A stretch of 64,000 bases of DNA. Origin: Glaciibacter superstes DSM 21135. GTDB taxonomy: Bacteria > Actinomycetota > Actinomycetes > Actinomycetales > Microbacteriaceae. Positions 8,192 to 15,860 of the stretch are shown one piece after another. Location: assembly GCF_000421145.1 (NCBI RefSeq), contig NZ_ATWH01000003.1, forward strand, positions 248,001 through 312,000. Reading direction: 5' to 3'. Numbering within the stretch: position 1 is the stretch's first letter; every line of letters starts with the position of its first letter. The notes under the pieces are model-generated. The model worked only from the letters and a program-made list of their open reading frames with translations. It was not told the origin of the DNA and searched no databases. The position numbers were made by a program, and so were the translations under genes.

Positions 8192-8210
8192 TATGGCATG
8201 CCTAACCTAA
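8192..8210 (-). promoter_or_regulatory. Probable DtxR/IdeR iron box for the first siderophore operon
   Basis: Read on the minus strand, the 19 bases begin TTAGGTTAGGC, identical to the first 11 positions of the known IdeR/DtxR consensus (TTAGGTTAGGCTAACCTAA); overall 14 of 19 match. It ends 8 bp before the start codon of the siderophore-interacting protein gene, where bound repressor would block transcription. The iron-uptake content of the operon supports it. Inference until footprinted. Confidence 0.72.
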
Positions 8211-8284
8211 AGTCGTCCAGCCGTCCAGGCCTGATCGGACCGTCACATCCGTTCGCCTCGCCCGTCGCCTGCCATCACTGACTG

Positions 8285-9052
8285 TCAGCTGCGTCGGGTG
8301 AGCGTGATCGGGCCGTCGGCGGTGATCGCGATGGTGTGTTCTGAGTGGGCGGTGCGACTTCCGTCTGCGCTGCGCAGTGTCCAGCCATCGCGGTCGACCC
8401 GGAGCTTGTCTGTACCGCGCATGAACCACGGCTCGATCGCTATGACAAGTCCTGGTCTGAGCGGGAAGCCACGACCGGCGCGACCGGAGTTGGGAATGTG
8501 TGGGTCGCCATGCATGGTTCGGCCGACGCCGTGGCCACCGAACTCCAGGTTCACGCTGAGACCTGCGTCGTGTGCGACGCTTCCGATGGCATGGGAGATG
8601 TCGCCGATCTTGTTTCCCACCATGGCGGCCGCGATTCCGGCGTCGAGAGCGCGCTCGGTGAGTGCAATAAGTTCGAGATCTTCGGGGCGAGCTGTGCCGA
8701 CCACGATGCTGATGGCGGAGTCCGCTACCCAACCGTTGACGCTGGCCGCGAAGTCGAGTGTGAGCAGGTCTCCGTCGTGAAGACGGTATGGGTTGGGCTT
8801 GCCGTGAAGAACGGCGTCATTGACCGATGTGCACAGGACGTATCCGAACGGTCCAGAGCCGAACGACGGCGCGTAGTCCAGATAAGAGGATTGTGCGCCG
8901 CGCTGCCGGATGAGCTCGTGGGCGAGTGCGTCCAACTCGAGCAGGCTCACACCGACTGCGGCGCGATCTTTCAGCGCCTCAAGGGTTGAAGCGACAAACG
9001 TGCCGGCTGCCTTCATCTCGTCTATCTCGCCTGCTGTGCGCAATTCGATCAT
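8285..9052 (-). CDS. map: Type I methionine aminopeptidase
   Basis: A 255-residue metalloaminopeptidase that removes the initiator methionine from nascent proteins. The ATG at 9052 has GGAGGAGCGAG upstream; a start at 9085 would add 11 unconserved residues. Visible active-site elements are the histidine in VLHGKP, two aspartates in LTLDFAASVNGWVADSA, the histidine in GGHGVGR, and the glutamates in AIEPW and SEHTIAI, which together form the usual dinuclear metal site. There is no N-terminal zinc-finger extension. Housekeeping map is normally in the secY-adk-map ribosomal cluster. This copy instead sits divergent from a small XRE regulator, suggesting a second, conditionally expressed enzyme. 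Confidence 0.93.
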   Translation of the reverse strand: MIELRTAGEIDEMKAAGTFVASTLEALKDRAAVGVSLLELDALAHELIRQRGAQSSYLDYAPSFGSGPFGYVLCTSVNDAVLHGKPNPYRLHDGDLLTLDFAASVNGWVADSAISIVVGTARPEDLELIALTERALDAGIAAAMVGNKIGDISHAIGSVAHDAGLSVNLEFGGHGVGRTMHGDPHIPNSGRAGRGFPLRPGLVIAIEPWFMRGTDKLRVDRDGWTLRSADGSRTAHSEHTIAITADGPITLTRRS

Positions 9053-9095
9053 CTCGCTCCTCCATTCTGCGGGTGTCGGCATCAATGCCGAGGCG

Positions 9096-9119
9096 AATAC
9101 CGGTATTACTATACCGGTA
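9096..9119. promoter_or_regulatory. Paired TACCGGTA palindromes between map and the XRE gene
   Basis: AATACCGGTATT (9096-9107) is a perfect 12-bp palindrome, and TACCGGTA recurs at 9112-9119, with centres 14 bp apart. The pair sits in the 81-bp gap between the divergent genes, 15-38 bp from the regulator start. Small XRE repressors often bind such short symmetric operators near their own promoter, so autoregulation plus map control is a reasonable inference. Confidence 0.6.
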
Positions 9120-9133
9120 CTATTATTGGTGTC

Positions 9134-9403
9134 ATGGTTCGTGTTCCGCTCACTCCCGCCGAAGTCAGGCGAGGCCGCGATTTGGGTGCTGCGTTGCGGG
9201 AAGCGCGCGGCTCACGAACGATGGTGGACGTCGCATCGCGTGCCGCAATCTCCGTCGAAACGCTTCGCAAGATCGAGACCGGACGCAGCCCCTCACCGGA
9301 ATTCTTCACGATCCTGCGGATCTGCTCTGCATTGGGCATCACCATGGACGAGCTGTCGCCGTACAGCGTCGACAACGACGTTGCGGTCGCCACCGCTTTA
9401 TAG
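9134..9403 (+). CDS. Small XRE-family transcriptional regulator
   Basis: An 89-residue protein that is almost entirely one Cro/C1-type helix-turn-helix domain. The N-terminal helix LGAALREARGSRTMVDVA is followed by the recognition region ISVETLRKIETGRSPSPEF (about 43-61) and ICSALGITMDEL. There is no ligand or peptidase domain. It is transcribed divergently from the methionine aminopeptidase gene, and paired TACCGGTA palindromes lie just upstream of its ATG. Its probable role is a repressor or activator of itself and of map. Whether it senses a small molecule or another protein is unknown. Confidence 0.85.
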   Translation: MVRVPLTPAEVRRGRDLGAALREARGSRTMVDVASRAAISVETLRKIETGRSPSPEFFTILRICSALGITMDELSPYSVDNDVAVATAL

Positions 9404-9420
9404 CGAGCTGCCCGGCCTGC

Positions 9421-10608
9421 TCACTGGGGTATGGGCTTGTCGAGCAGGTCCCAGCCGTACGATTTGGCGATCCGGTCCTGGATCTCCGTTATCACCGACC
9501 CACCGTTGTCGCCGTTGTCGCCGTTGGTCATGATCACGGCACCGTAGCCCTTGGCGACGTGCGCGATGACTTGAGCCTTGTAGCCCCAGTTGTCGCCGCC
9601 GTGCTCGAAGTACCAGCCCTCACCCTTCTGCGACACCATGAAGCCGACCGCGAACGGGCCAACGCCCACCGGTGTCACCATGTTCCGCATCGTCGTTTGG
9701 TCCAGGACCAGCGACGACCGCCCTGCCAGCGTTCGCTGAACCTCGACCATGAATCTGGCCAGGTCACCAGGTGTCGTCCACAGGCCGGCAGCCGCCTGCT
9801 CCGGATACACGTGCCACCGAGTGCTCATCGTCGAACCCGCGTGGTCGTGTGCACGGGCGGCCCGGTGTTCGAGTTCGGCCGACAAAGGCTGCTCGTAGGT
9901 GCTCATCGACATGCCGATCGGCTGCAGAACCCAGTCGTTCATGATCTGCGTAAATGGCTCCTCGACGGTGTCGGTGAGCACGAGCTGCTGAACCTGGATA
10001 CCACCCCCGGAATACTGATAACCCGTCATCGCCGGACGCACCAGCCGCACTGCCGGCAAATTCGAGGGCGGCTGTCCATCGAGCACCTGCAACACAGTGG
10101 GCAGTGGTTCGCCCGGTTCATACCCGGGGAAACCAAACCCGTCTCCGAGGCCGGCGGTGTGGCTCATGAGCATCCGTGGTGTAACGGCGGGGCCTCCGCC
10201 GAATGGCGCATCCGGAAGTTTCCAGCTCTTCAGGATGGTATTGACGTCGTGGTCGAGCTCGAACAACCCGAGCTGCGCCGCCTTCAGCGACGCCATTGCC
10301 GCCACTGGCTTGCTGATCGAGGCTGCCTGGTAGAGCGTCTCATCGGTCGCATTCTCACCGGATTCCGCGTCCGCGGCACCCCACGACTTCGTCCATGCGA
10401 CCTCGAAGTCATCAATCACAGCAACGCTGACACCGGGCACATGAAAGTGGTCAAGCAACTGCGCAATGGTCAGAGAGTCGACCCCCTGGAGGTCCGGCGA
10501 CTGCGCGCCCTCGATCTCCGCGATCCACGTGGCATGTGTCTCCGATGGACGTGGCCGACTGACTGGCATGCTCACGACCGTACCGTACCGCACCGTTCCG
10601 TTCGCCAT
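9421..10608 (-). CDS. Serine hydrolase of the class C beta-lactamase / esterase family
   Basis: A 395-residue (or 382 from ATG 10569) member of the beta-lactamase/transpeptidase-like family. The nucleophile motif SxxK is SISK (97-100). The HGGDNWG block near the C-terminus corresponds to the KTG/HxG motif, and MLMSHTAGLGDG is a typical family segment. There is no convincing signal peptide, so it is more likely a cytosolic esterase/D-peptidase-like hydrolase than a secreted beta-lactamase. Near the end the protein reads NGDNGDNGGS, produced by a 9-bp tandem duplication (TTGTCGCCG twice on the plus strand). A 52-bp relic matching this region without the duplication lies at 15805-15856. Its start is close to the metal ATPase 3' end. 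Confidence 0.85.
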   Translation of the reverse strand: MANGTVRYGTVVSMPVSRPRPSETHATWIAEIEGAQSPDLQGVDSLTIAQLLDHFHVPGVSVAVIDDFEVAWTKSWGAADAESGENATDETLYQAASISKPVAAMASLKAAQLGLFELDHDVNTILKSWKLPDAPFGGGPAVTPRMLMSHTAGLGDGFGFPGYEPGEPLPTVLQVLDGQPPSNLPAVRLVRPAMTGYQYSGGGIQVQQLVLTDTVEEPFTQIMNDWVLQPIGMSMSTYEQPLSAELEHRAARAHDHAGSTMSTRWHVYPEQAAAGLWTTPGDLARFMVEVQRTLAGRSSLVLDQTTMRNMVTPVGVGPFAVGFMVSQKGEGWYFEHGGDNWGYKAQVIAHVAKGYGAVIMTNGDNGDNGGSVITEIQDRIAKSYGWDLLDKPIPQ

Positions 10609-12556
10609 CGCCGTGTCGTTGGCCGGCGGGCTTAGCTCGTGCTCGGCTGAATCCTGATGGATGCCGCGGACACCGTTGCTGTGACAGTGGTGTCACGTCC
10701 GCGGCGAAGCAGCCGCATGGCGTGACGATGACGATCAGGACTGACGCTTCGTGAAGGAGCATTCCGATAGACATTGTCACGCCGCCCAGCAGTACGCCAA
10801 GCAAGAGCAGGGACACGGTGATGAGGGCGATGGCGATGTTCTGGCGCATATTGTTCACCGTGCGCTTGGCCAGAGAGATCGCCTCGGGGAGCTTGAGAAG
10901 GTTATCGCCCATCAAGGCGATGTCAGCGGTTTCCACTGCCACGGCCGACCCGGCTGCTCCCATCGCGACTCCGATGTTAGCCGTAGCGAGAGCGGGTGCG
11001 TCGTTCACACCGTCACCGACCATTGCCACGACATGCCCCTCCGCCTGCAGCTGGGCGACAACGTTGAGTTTGTCTTCGGGCAGCAACGAGGCACGGACCT
11101 CGTCGACGCCAGCGATCGCCCCAACGGCATTGGCGACCAGCGGCGCATCGCCGGTGAGCATGATGACTTTCTTGATACCCCCGGCATGCAGCTCCTTCAC
11201 CATCTGGGCGGCATCGGGGCGGACTTCGTCGGCGACACCGACCACACCGGCCACTCCCTCATCAACGGCGACGATCATCGGCGTGCGGCCCGCCTCGGCC
11301 AGCTCGTCGGCAATGCGAGCCGCGACAGCGGTGCCCTCGATTCCGTACTGCGCAAGCAGGGCGAGGTTGCCGATCAGAACCCGGCGGCCTCCCGTGTTGA
11401 CCGCGATGCCCTTGCCTGGCACCGGCTCGATCGACTCCGGCAGACCGATGACACTGAAGCCCTCGCGCTTTGCGGCATCCAGTATCGCTTCGGCCAATGG
11501 GTGCTCTGAGCCTGCTTCGGCGCGACCGGCCCAGGTCAGAACCTGCTCTCGGGTCATGCCTCGGTTCAGCACAACCACGTCAGTCACACGGGGCTGGCCC
11601 ATTGTCAGAGTGCCCGTCTTGTCCACAGCGACGGCGGTGATCTTCGCGGAAGTCTCCAGATACTCTCCGCCCTTGATGAGGATGCCATCCTTTGCCGCAC
11701 GGCCGACGCCGGCAACGATGGACACGGGGATGGAGATGACGAGCGCTCCGGGGCAGCCGATGACGAGAAGTGTCAGCGCCAGGACGACGTCGGTGGCGAG
11801 CACGCCGACGACGAGGGCCAGGATCATGATGGCGGGTGTGTACCAAGCCGAGAACCGGTCCATGAACACTTGGGTTTTGGCCTTGGCCTCCTGCGCGTCT
11901 TCGACCCGGTGGATGATCCTGGCCAGTGTGGTGTCAGCACCGACGCCGGTAGCAAACACCTGCAGGAATCCGCTCCGTGAGACGGTGCCGGCGAACACCC
12001 GATCGCCGATCACTTTCGCCACCGGCATTGATTCACCGGTGATCGACGCTTCATCGAGGGTGCCGGTACCGCCGGCGACTTCGCCGTCGACGGGAACCTT
12101 GGCACCGTTCTTGACCAGGACCGTCTCACCCATGATCACCGCGGCGGCAGAAACCTCCACCTGCTCGCCGTCGCGCATAACGATGGCGACGTCGGGAGCA
12201 ACAGCGACCAGTTCAGCCAGAGCAGACCGGGTCTTGTTCAGGGTTGCCGTCTCAAGGGCATGACCGATCGCGAAGAGGAAAGTCACCGCGGCGGCCTCCC
12301 AATACTGACCGATAACGACCGCACCGATCGCGGCCACCGAAACCAGCAGATCGATACCGATGACTTTCGCTCGAAGCGCTCGCGCCGCGTTCATCACGAT
12401 GCGGGTACCAGCCACCACCGCGGCGGCCACCATAACGATGTTGCCGATCGTGTCGAAACGCGGAACCTGCAGCATCACGAGCGCGACGATGATCAGTAAC
12501 CCCGAGACGGCCGGGATCGCCCACCGGTTGTTCATCCCGCTGCGTAACGTGCTCAT
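10451..12556 (-). CDS. P1B-type heavy-metal-transporting ATPase with apparent C-terminal frameshift
   Basis: As read this is a 701-residue metal-exporting P-type ATPase. Motifs: TGES (173-176), CPG in the metal-binding membrane helix (268-270), phosphorylation site DKTGT (312-316), SEHPLAEAI and GDGVNDAPAL. It has no N-terminal metal-binding domain; a separate HMA protein is encoded just upstream. After IVIV (610-611) the protein turns into unrelated residues. One base inserted at about 10722/10723 restores NAMRLLRRGRD, a normal P1B ending, and gives a stop at 10632, upstream of the hydrolase gene instead of inside it. The open frame therefore probably ends 90 residues out of register, by real mutation or sequencing error. 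CPG instead of the commoner CPC leaves metal specificity open (Zn/Cd/Co group likely). Start ATG 12556 has AAAGGTAAG upstream. Confidence 0.88.
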   Translation of the reverse strand: MSTLRSGMNNRWAIPAVSGLLIIVALVMLQVPRFDTIGNIVMVAAAVVAGTRIVMNAARALRAKVIGIDLLVSVAAIGAVVIGQYWEAAAVTFLFAIGHALETATLNKTRSALAELVAVAPDVAIVMRDGEQVEVSAAAVIMGETVLVKNGAKVPVDGEVAGGTGTLDEASITGESMPVAKVIGDRVFAGTVSRSGFLQVFATGVGADTTLARIIHRVEDAQEAKAKTQVFMDRFSAWYTPAIMILALVVGVLATDVVLALTLLVIGCPGALVISIPVSIVAGVGRAAKDGILIKGGEYLETSAKITAVAVDKTGTLTMGQPRVTDVVVLNRGMTREQVLTWAGRAEAGSEHPLAEAILDAAKREGFSVIGLPESIEPVPGKGIAVNTGGRRVLIGNLALLAQYGIEGTAVAARIADELAEAGRTPMIVAVDEGVAGVVGVADEVRPDAAQMVKELHAGGIKKVIMLTGDAPLVANAVGAIAGVDEVRASLLPEDKLNVVAQLQAEGHVVAMVGDGVNDAPALATANIGVAMGAAGSAVAVETADIALMGDNLLKLPEAISLAKRTVNNMRQNIAIALITVSLLLLGVLLGGVTMSIGMLLHEASVLIVIVTPCGCFAADVTPLSQQRCPRHPSGFSRARAKPAGQRHGDGERNGAVRYGREHASQSATSIGDTCHVDRGDRGRAVAGPPGGRLSDHCAVA

Positions 12557-12661
12557 GGCGCTTACCTTTCTTTGAGACTGATGAGACCCTGGGCCGCGGG
12601 TGCATTTCACAACGCAAATGACTGCGGGTCCCGCGGCCCTGCTGCGCGGCAACGGCGCGGG

Positions 12662-12901
12662 TCAAATGGCTGTCGGGTGCGACTCGTAACCGACTTTTGC
12701 GACTGTCGCCACCAAATCGTCGACGCTCACGACCAACGGGTCGTGGTCGATCTCGATGCGGGCGGAGGCGAAGTGAACCGTGACGGCGGAAACCCCGTCG
12801 ACACGCCCGACCTGCTTCTCGATCTTCGACACGCAGGAGGGGCAGGAAAAGCCTTCAGCGCGCAGAATCGTGCGCGTGTTGGTGGGTGCGGTGGTGGTCA
12901 T
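12662..12901 (-). CDS. Heavy-metal-associated (HMA) domain protein, CopZ-like
   Basis: A 79-residue single ferredoxin-like HMA domain with the metal-binding loop GFSCPSCVSKIE (CxxC, about residues 18-21), followed by a second strand GVSAVTVHFASARIEIDHD. It is expected to carry a soft metal ion in the cytosol to the ATPase encoded 105 bp downstream, which itself lacks an HMA domain. The ATG at 12901 has GGAAGGACC upstream; a longer frame to 12967 adds no domain. Metal choice (copper, zinc or cadmium) cannot be decided from the motif alone. Confidence 0.9.
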   Translation of the reverse strand: MTTTAPTNTRTILRAEGFSCPSCVSKIEKQVGRVDGVSAVTVHFASARIEIDHDPLVVSVDDLVATVAKVGYESHPTAI

Positions 12902-13144
12902 GGTGTGGTCCTTCCGTGGCGCAATCACCCCGCTTGTCGGGGCAATCACGACGTTACGTTTGCCCACCGAAGCGCACCATGACGCGCGTCATTTAGCCAC
13001 AACTACGTGCTGGAAGCCCAATCGCACTTCCGGCGAGGAACGTTGTGGATACGCATAATTCTCCTGGTCATCGCGCCATTTTTGACCGACTGGCCGGCGC
13101 CCGTCAACACGGCCGCCAGCTGAAGGGGGGCTAGGCTCCGGAGC

Positions 13145-14926
13145 ATGGCTACTTCTTCTGAAGACCAACATGTTCCTGCAGCAGATATTGGGGCCGGGGG
13201 CAAACGGCGGAGTTTTCGTGAGGAACTCGACGAAAGACATTACACAGCTGTGGACGAGCACTGGGCGGGAGGCGTGCCGGCACAGTATGGTGTCGCCCCA
13301 AGAGTGCGCATCGGTAACAGCAAGTGGTTCAACCTGTTATGGCTGATCCCGATCGGCCTCGTGCTGTTGATCATCGGGATCGCGATCGCCAAAGGCATCC
13401 GTGAGCTGCCCGCGGTGGAGGACTTCATACACCGCTACCCGGGTACATCAGAGCTGCCGGACAACGCACCGGTCGGATTCCCGGCCTGGCTCGGCTGGCA
13501 GCATTTCCTGAATCTCTTCCTGATGATCTTCATCATCCGCTCCGGGGTCACGATCATCGCCGACCACCCCCGGTTCTACTGGACCAGGCACTCAACACCC
13601 AGTAAAGACTGGTTCCGCATACAGAAACCGGTGCCAACCGATCCGCTCTACACCGCAAAGCAGGACTCGATCACCCTTCCAGACGGTGTTGGCCTTCCCG
13701 GGCGGCGCCACTCCATCGGACTGGCCAGATGGTGGCATCTCGGAGTCGATACTCTGTGGCTGCTCAACGGCATCATCTTCTACATCCTCATCTTCACGAC
13801 CGGGCAATGGATGCGACTGGTGCCGCTCAGCTGGGATGTCATTCCGCACTCCATTTCGGTCGCGATCCAATACCTGTCCCTTGATTGGCCGGCGGAGGAG
13901 GGCTGGGTCAATTACAACGGCCTGCAGCTGATCGCCTACTTCATCACCGTCTTCATCGCCGCTCCGGCCGCGCTGATCACCGGGCTCGGAATGTCGCCGG
14001 CGCTCTCGACGCGGTTCCGTGCCATCAGCTCGGTCTTCAGCATCCAGGTGGCCCGATCGCTGCACTTCCTCGTACTGTGCTGGTTCGTCATGTTCATCGT
14101 CGTTCACGTGACCCTCGTGCTGACGACCGGCGCCCTCCGTAACCTCAATCACATGTACGCCTCGCAGGACACCGACTCCTGGGTGGGATTTTGGATCTTC
14201 GCAGCCTCCATGGTCGTCGTGATCGTCGGCTGGGTCGCAGCCACACCATTCACATACCGGCATCCCCGCGTTGTGCAGAAGGTGGGTTTCGCGCTGATAG
14301 GTCCTGCGCAGCGACTCTTCGAGCACATCGATTCGAAGCCCGGCCAGTACACGGAGAAAGACATTTCGCCGTACTTCTGGCACAACGGGAAGTACCCCGA
14401 AACTGAGGAGTACAAGCGACTCGAAGAAGGCAACTTCACCGACTACAAGCTGGACATTGGCGGTCTTGTTGAGAACCCCGTGAAGCTGGATCTCGATCAG
14501 TTGCGTGCCCTTTCCTATCACGAGCAGATCACGCAGCACTTCTGCATCCAGGGTTGGTCAGGTGTCGCCAAGTGGGGCGGCGTCTCCATGCAGACCATCC
14601 TCGATATCGTCAAGCCGAAACCCGAAGCGAAGTGGGTGATCTTCTACTCCTTCGCGCTCGGACCGGAGGGTGGCCTGTACTACGACGCCCAACCCATCGA
14701 GCAGATGAGCTACAAGCTGACCATGCTCGCCTACGACATGAACGGCGAACCTGTTTCGTTCGGCCATGGTGCACCGCTTCGCCTACGCAACGAAGTGCAG
14801 CTCGGATTCAAGCTCGTTAAATGGATCAAAGGTATTGAATTCGTGGAGGACTTCTCAGAAATCGGCGGCGGGCTGGGCGGCTACAACAACGATCATGAGT
14901 TCTTCGGCTACCGGCAGTCCATCTAA
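13145..14926 (+). CDS. Membrane cytochrome b561-like / sulfite-oxidase-like molybdopterin fusion protein
   Basis: A 593-residue fusion. The N-terminal two-thirds is a cytochrome-b-like membrane domain with about six segments (63-83, 121-139, 204-220, 260-282, 303-327, 345-367) and histidines in or near helices (H120, H199, H307, H321) that could ligate heme. The C-terminal part (about 430-593) resembles the sulfite oxidase/MsrP (YedY) molybdopterin domain, with C467 in HFCIQGWSG as the expected molybdenum ligand and GHGAPLRLRN near the end. Enterobacteria split this into MsrP and MsrQ. There is no twin-arginine signal, so topology is set by the membrane part. It may reduce oxidised methionine or other S/N-oxides. 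A Crp/Fnr gene is convergent to it. Confidence 0.85.
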   Translation: MATSSEDQHVPAADIGAGGKRRSFREELDERHYTAVDEHWAGGVPAQYGVAPRVRIGNSKWFNLLWLIPIGLVLLIIGIAIAKGIRELPAVEDFIHRYPGTSELPDNAPVGFPAWLGWQHFLNLFLMIFIIRSGVTIIADHPRFYWTRHSTPSKDWFRIQKPVPTDPLYTAKQDSITLPDGVGLPGRRHSIGLARWWHLGVDTLWLLNGIIFYILIFTTGQWMRLVPLSWDVIPHSISVAIQYLSLDWPAEEGWVNYNGLQLIAYFITVFIAAPAALITGLGMSPALSTRFRAISSVFSIQVARSLHFLVLCWFVMFIVVHVTLVLTTGALRNLNHMYASQDTDSWVGFWIFAASMVVVIVGWVAATPFTYRHPRVVQKVGFALIGPAQRLFEHIDSKPGQYTEKDISPYFWHNGKYPETEEYKRLEEGNFTDYKLDIGGLVENPVKLDLDQLRALSYHEQITQHFCIQGWSGVAKWGGVSMQTILDIVKPKPEAKWVIFYSFALGPEGGLYYDAQPIEQMSYKLTMLAYDMNGEPVSFGHGAPLRLRNEVQLGFKLVKWIKGIEFVEDFSEIGGGLGGYNNDHEFFGYRQSI

Positions 14927-14933
14927 CGCCAGC

Positions 14934-14959
14934 GCGGCATCGATACGCGGCATCGATAC
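14934..14959. repeat. 13-bp exact tandem duplication between convergent genes
   Basis: GCGGCATCGATAC occurs twice back to back (14934-14946 and 14947-14959) in the 42-bp gap between the molybdopterin oxidoreductase stop and the Crp/Fnr gene stop. There is no clear hairpin. It is probably replication slippage. Confidence 0.7.
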
Positions 14960-14968
14960 GCTGAGGCG

Positions 14969-15748
14969 TTACGAAGCAACGGGAACGGCAGGTGCGGCGA
15001 GGGCGGCGAGTTCGTCCCGGTCAAGGACCGAGGTCCACCCGCGTCCCGAATCGATGACGCCGTCCTTGCGCAATTGGCTCATGGCACGGGAAACGGACTC
15101 GGCGGTCGAGCCGGTTAGCGCGGCCACGTCGGCACGAGAGAGAGGCAATTGGATCAGTGTGCCGTCTACTCCTTCGTCCGCGCCCGGCTGACCGAATTTG
15201 TCGGACAGCCGCAACAGCACCGTCGCAACTCGCTGCGCGACGGTCGCCGTAGCCTGTTGTCCGGCATCGGAGCGAGCTTGCACCAACATGACACTCACGT
15301 CGTCGAGCACACGCAACGCGACCTGAGGATACTCGAGCAGCACCTCACGAAATGCCACGGTGTCGATGCGGAGTGCGCACGTTGTCGACAGCGCCTCAGC
15401 GGTTTCTGGGTAGTTGGATCTGCCGAGAAGGCCGAGGCCTCCGAAGAGATCCCCGGGAGCGAGCAGGTCAACGATGGTGTCCTGTCCGCTCGATGCCGAT
15501 TGGAAGACCTTTGCCTGGCCGGCGGCGAGCACGTAGAGATGCTCCGCCGGTTCCTCTGCCGCATAGATGGTGTCGCCTTTTGCCCACGACAGAGAGATCA
15601 TCCGATCGTCTATCCGCTCGAGCTCGGCCTCCGACAGCCCCGCGAAGAACGGAATCTGCGCCAGAATCTTCATCCGCAGAGGCGCGGGGCAATCGTGCGG
15701 TTGGGCGCAGGTACTGCGGAGCGGAATCCTTCGGCGGGACAGGGTCAT
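14969..15748 (-). CDS. Crp/Fnr-family transcriptional regulator
   Basis: A 259-residue regulator with an N-terminal cyclic-nucleotide-binding-like beta-roll (about 27-140, including PGDLFGGLGLLG), a dimerisation helix, and a C-terminal winged helix with recognition region LSRADVAALTGSTAESVSRAMSQL. The ATG at 15748 is preceded by GGGGGAC at a long spacing; a frame extending to 15841 would take in a gene relic. The N-terminus has two cysteines (STCAQPHDCPAP), fewer than the four needed for a classical Fnr cluster. It converges on the molybdopterin oxidoreductase gene, which makes redox or respiratory control plausible but unproven. Confidence 0.9.
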   Translation of the reverse strand: MTLSRRRIPLRSTCAQPHDCPAPLRMKILAQIPFFAGLSEAELERIDDRMISLSWAKGDTIYAAEEPAEHLYVLAAGQAKVFQSASSGQDTIVDLLAPGDLFGGLGLLGRSNYPETAEALSTTCALRIDTVAFREVLLEYPQVALRVLDDVSVMLVQARSDAGQQATATVAQRVATVLLRLSDKFGQPGADEGVDGTLIQLPLSRADVAALTGSTAESVSRAMSQLRKDGVIDSGRGWTSVLDRDELAALAAPAVPVAS

Positions 15749-15804
15749 AAGCTCATTGTCCCCCTGGGCAGTGATGAGTTTTTTCACGCACAACGCACGA
15801 ATGC

Positions 15805-15856
15805 TCACCGACCCACCGTTGTCGCCGCTGGTCATGTTCACGGCACCGTAGCCCCT
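15805..15856 (-). pseudogene. 52-bp relic of a serine hydrolase (beta-lactamase family) gene
   Basis: On the minus strand these bases translate to GYGAVNMTSGDNGGSV, matching GYGAVIMTNGDNGDNGGSV near the C-terminus of the intact hydrolase at 9421-10608. At DNA level it aligns with 9492-9552 with about four substitutions and one 9-bp gap, the gap being one unit of the tandem repeat in the intact gene. Nothing else of the gene is recognisable on either side. It is wedged between the stop of the dinucleotide-binding gene and the Crp/Fnr start, and may now form part of that promoter region. Confidence 0.7.
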
Positions 15857-15860
15857 GCGT

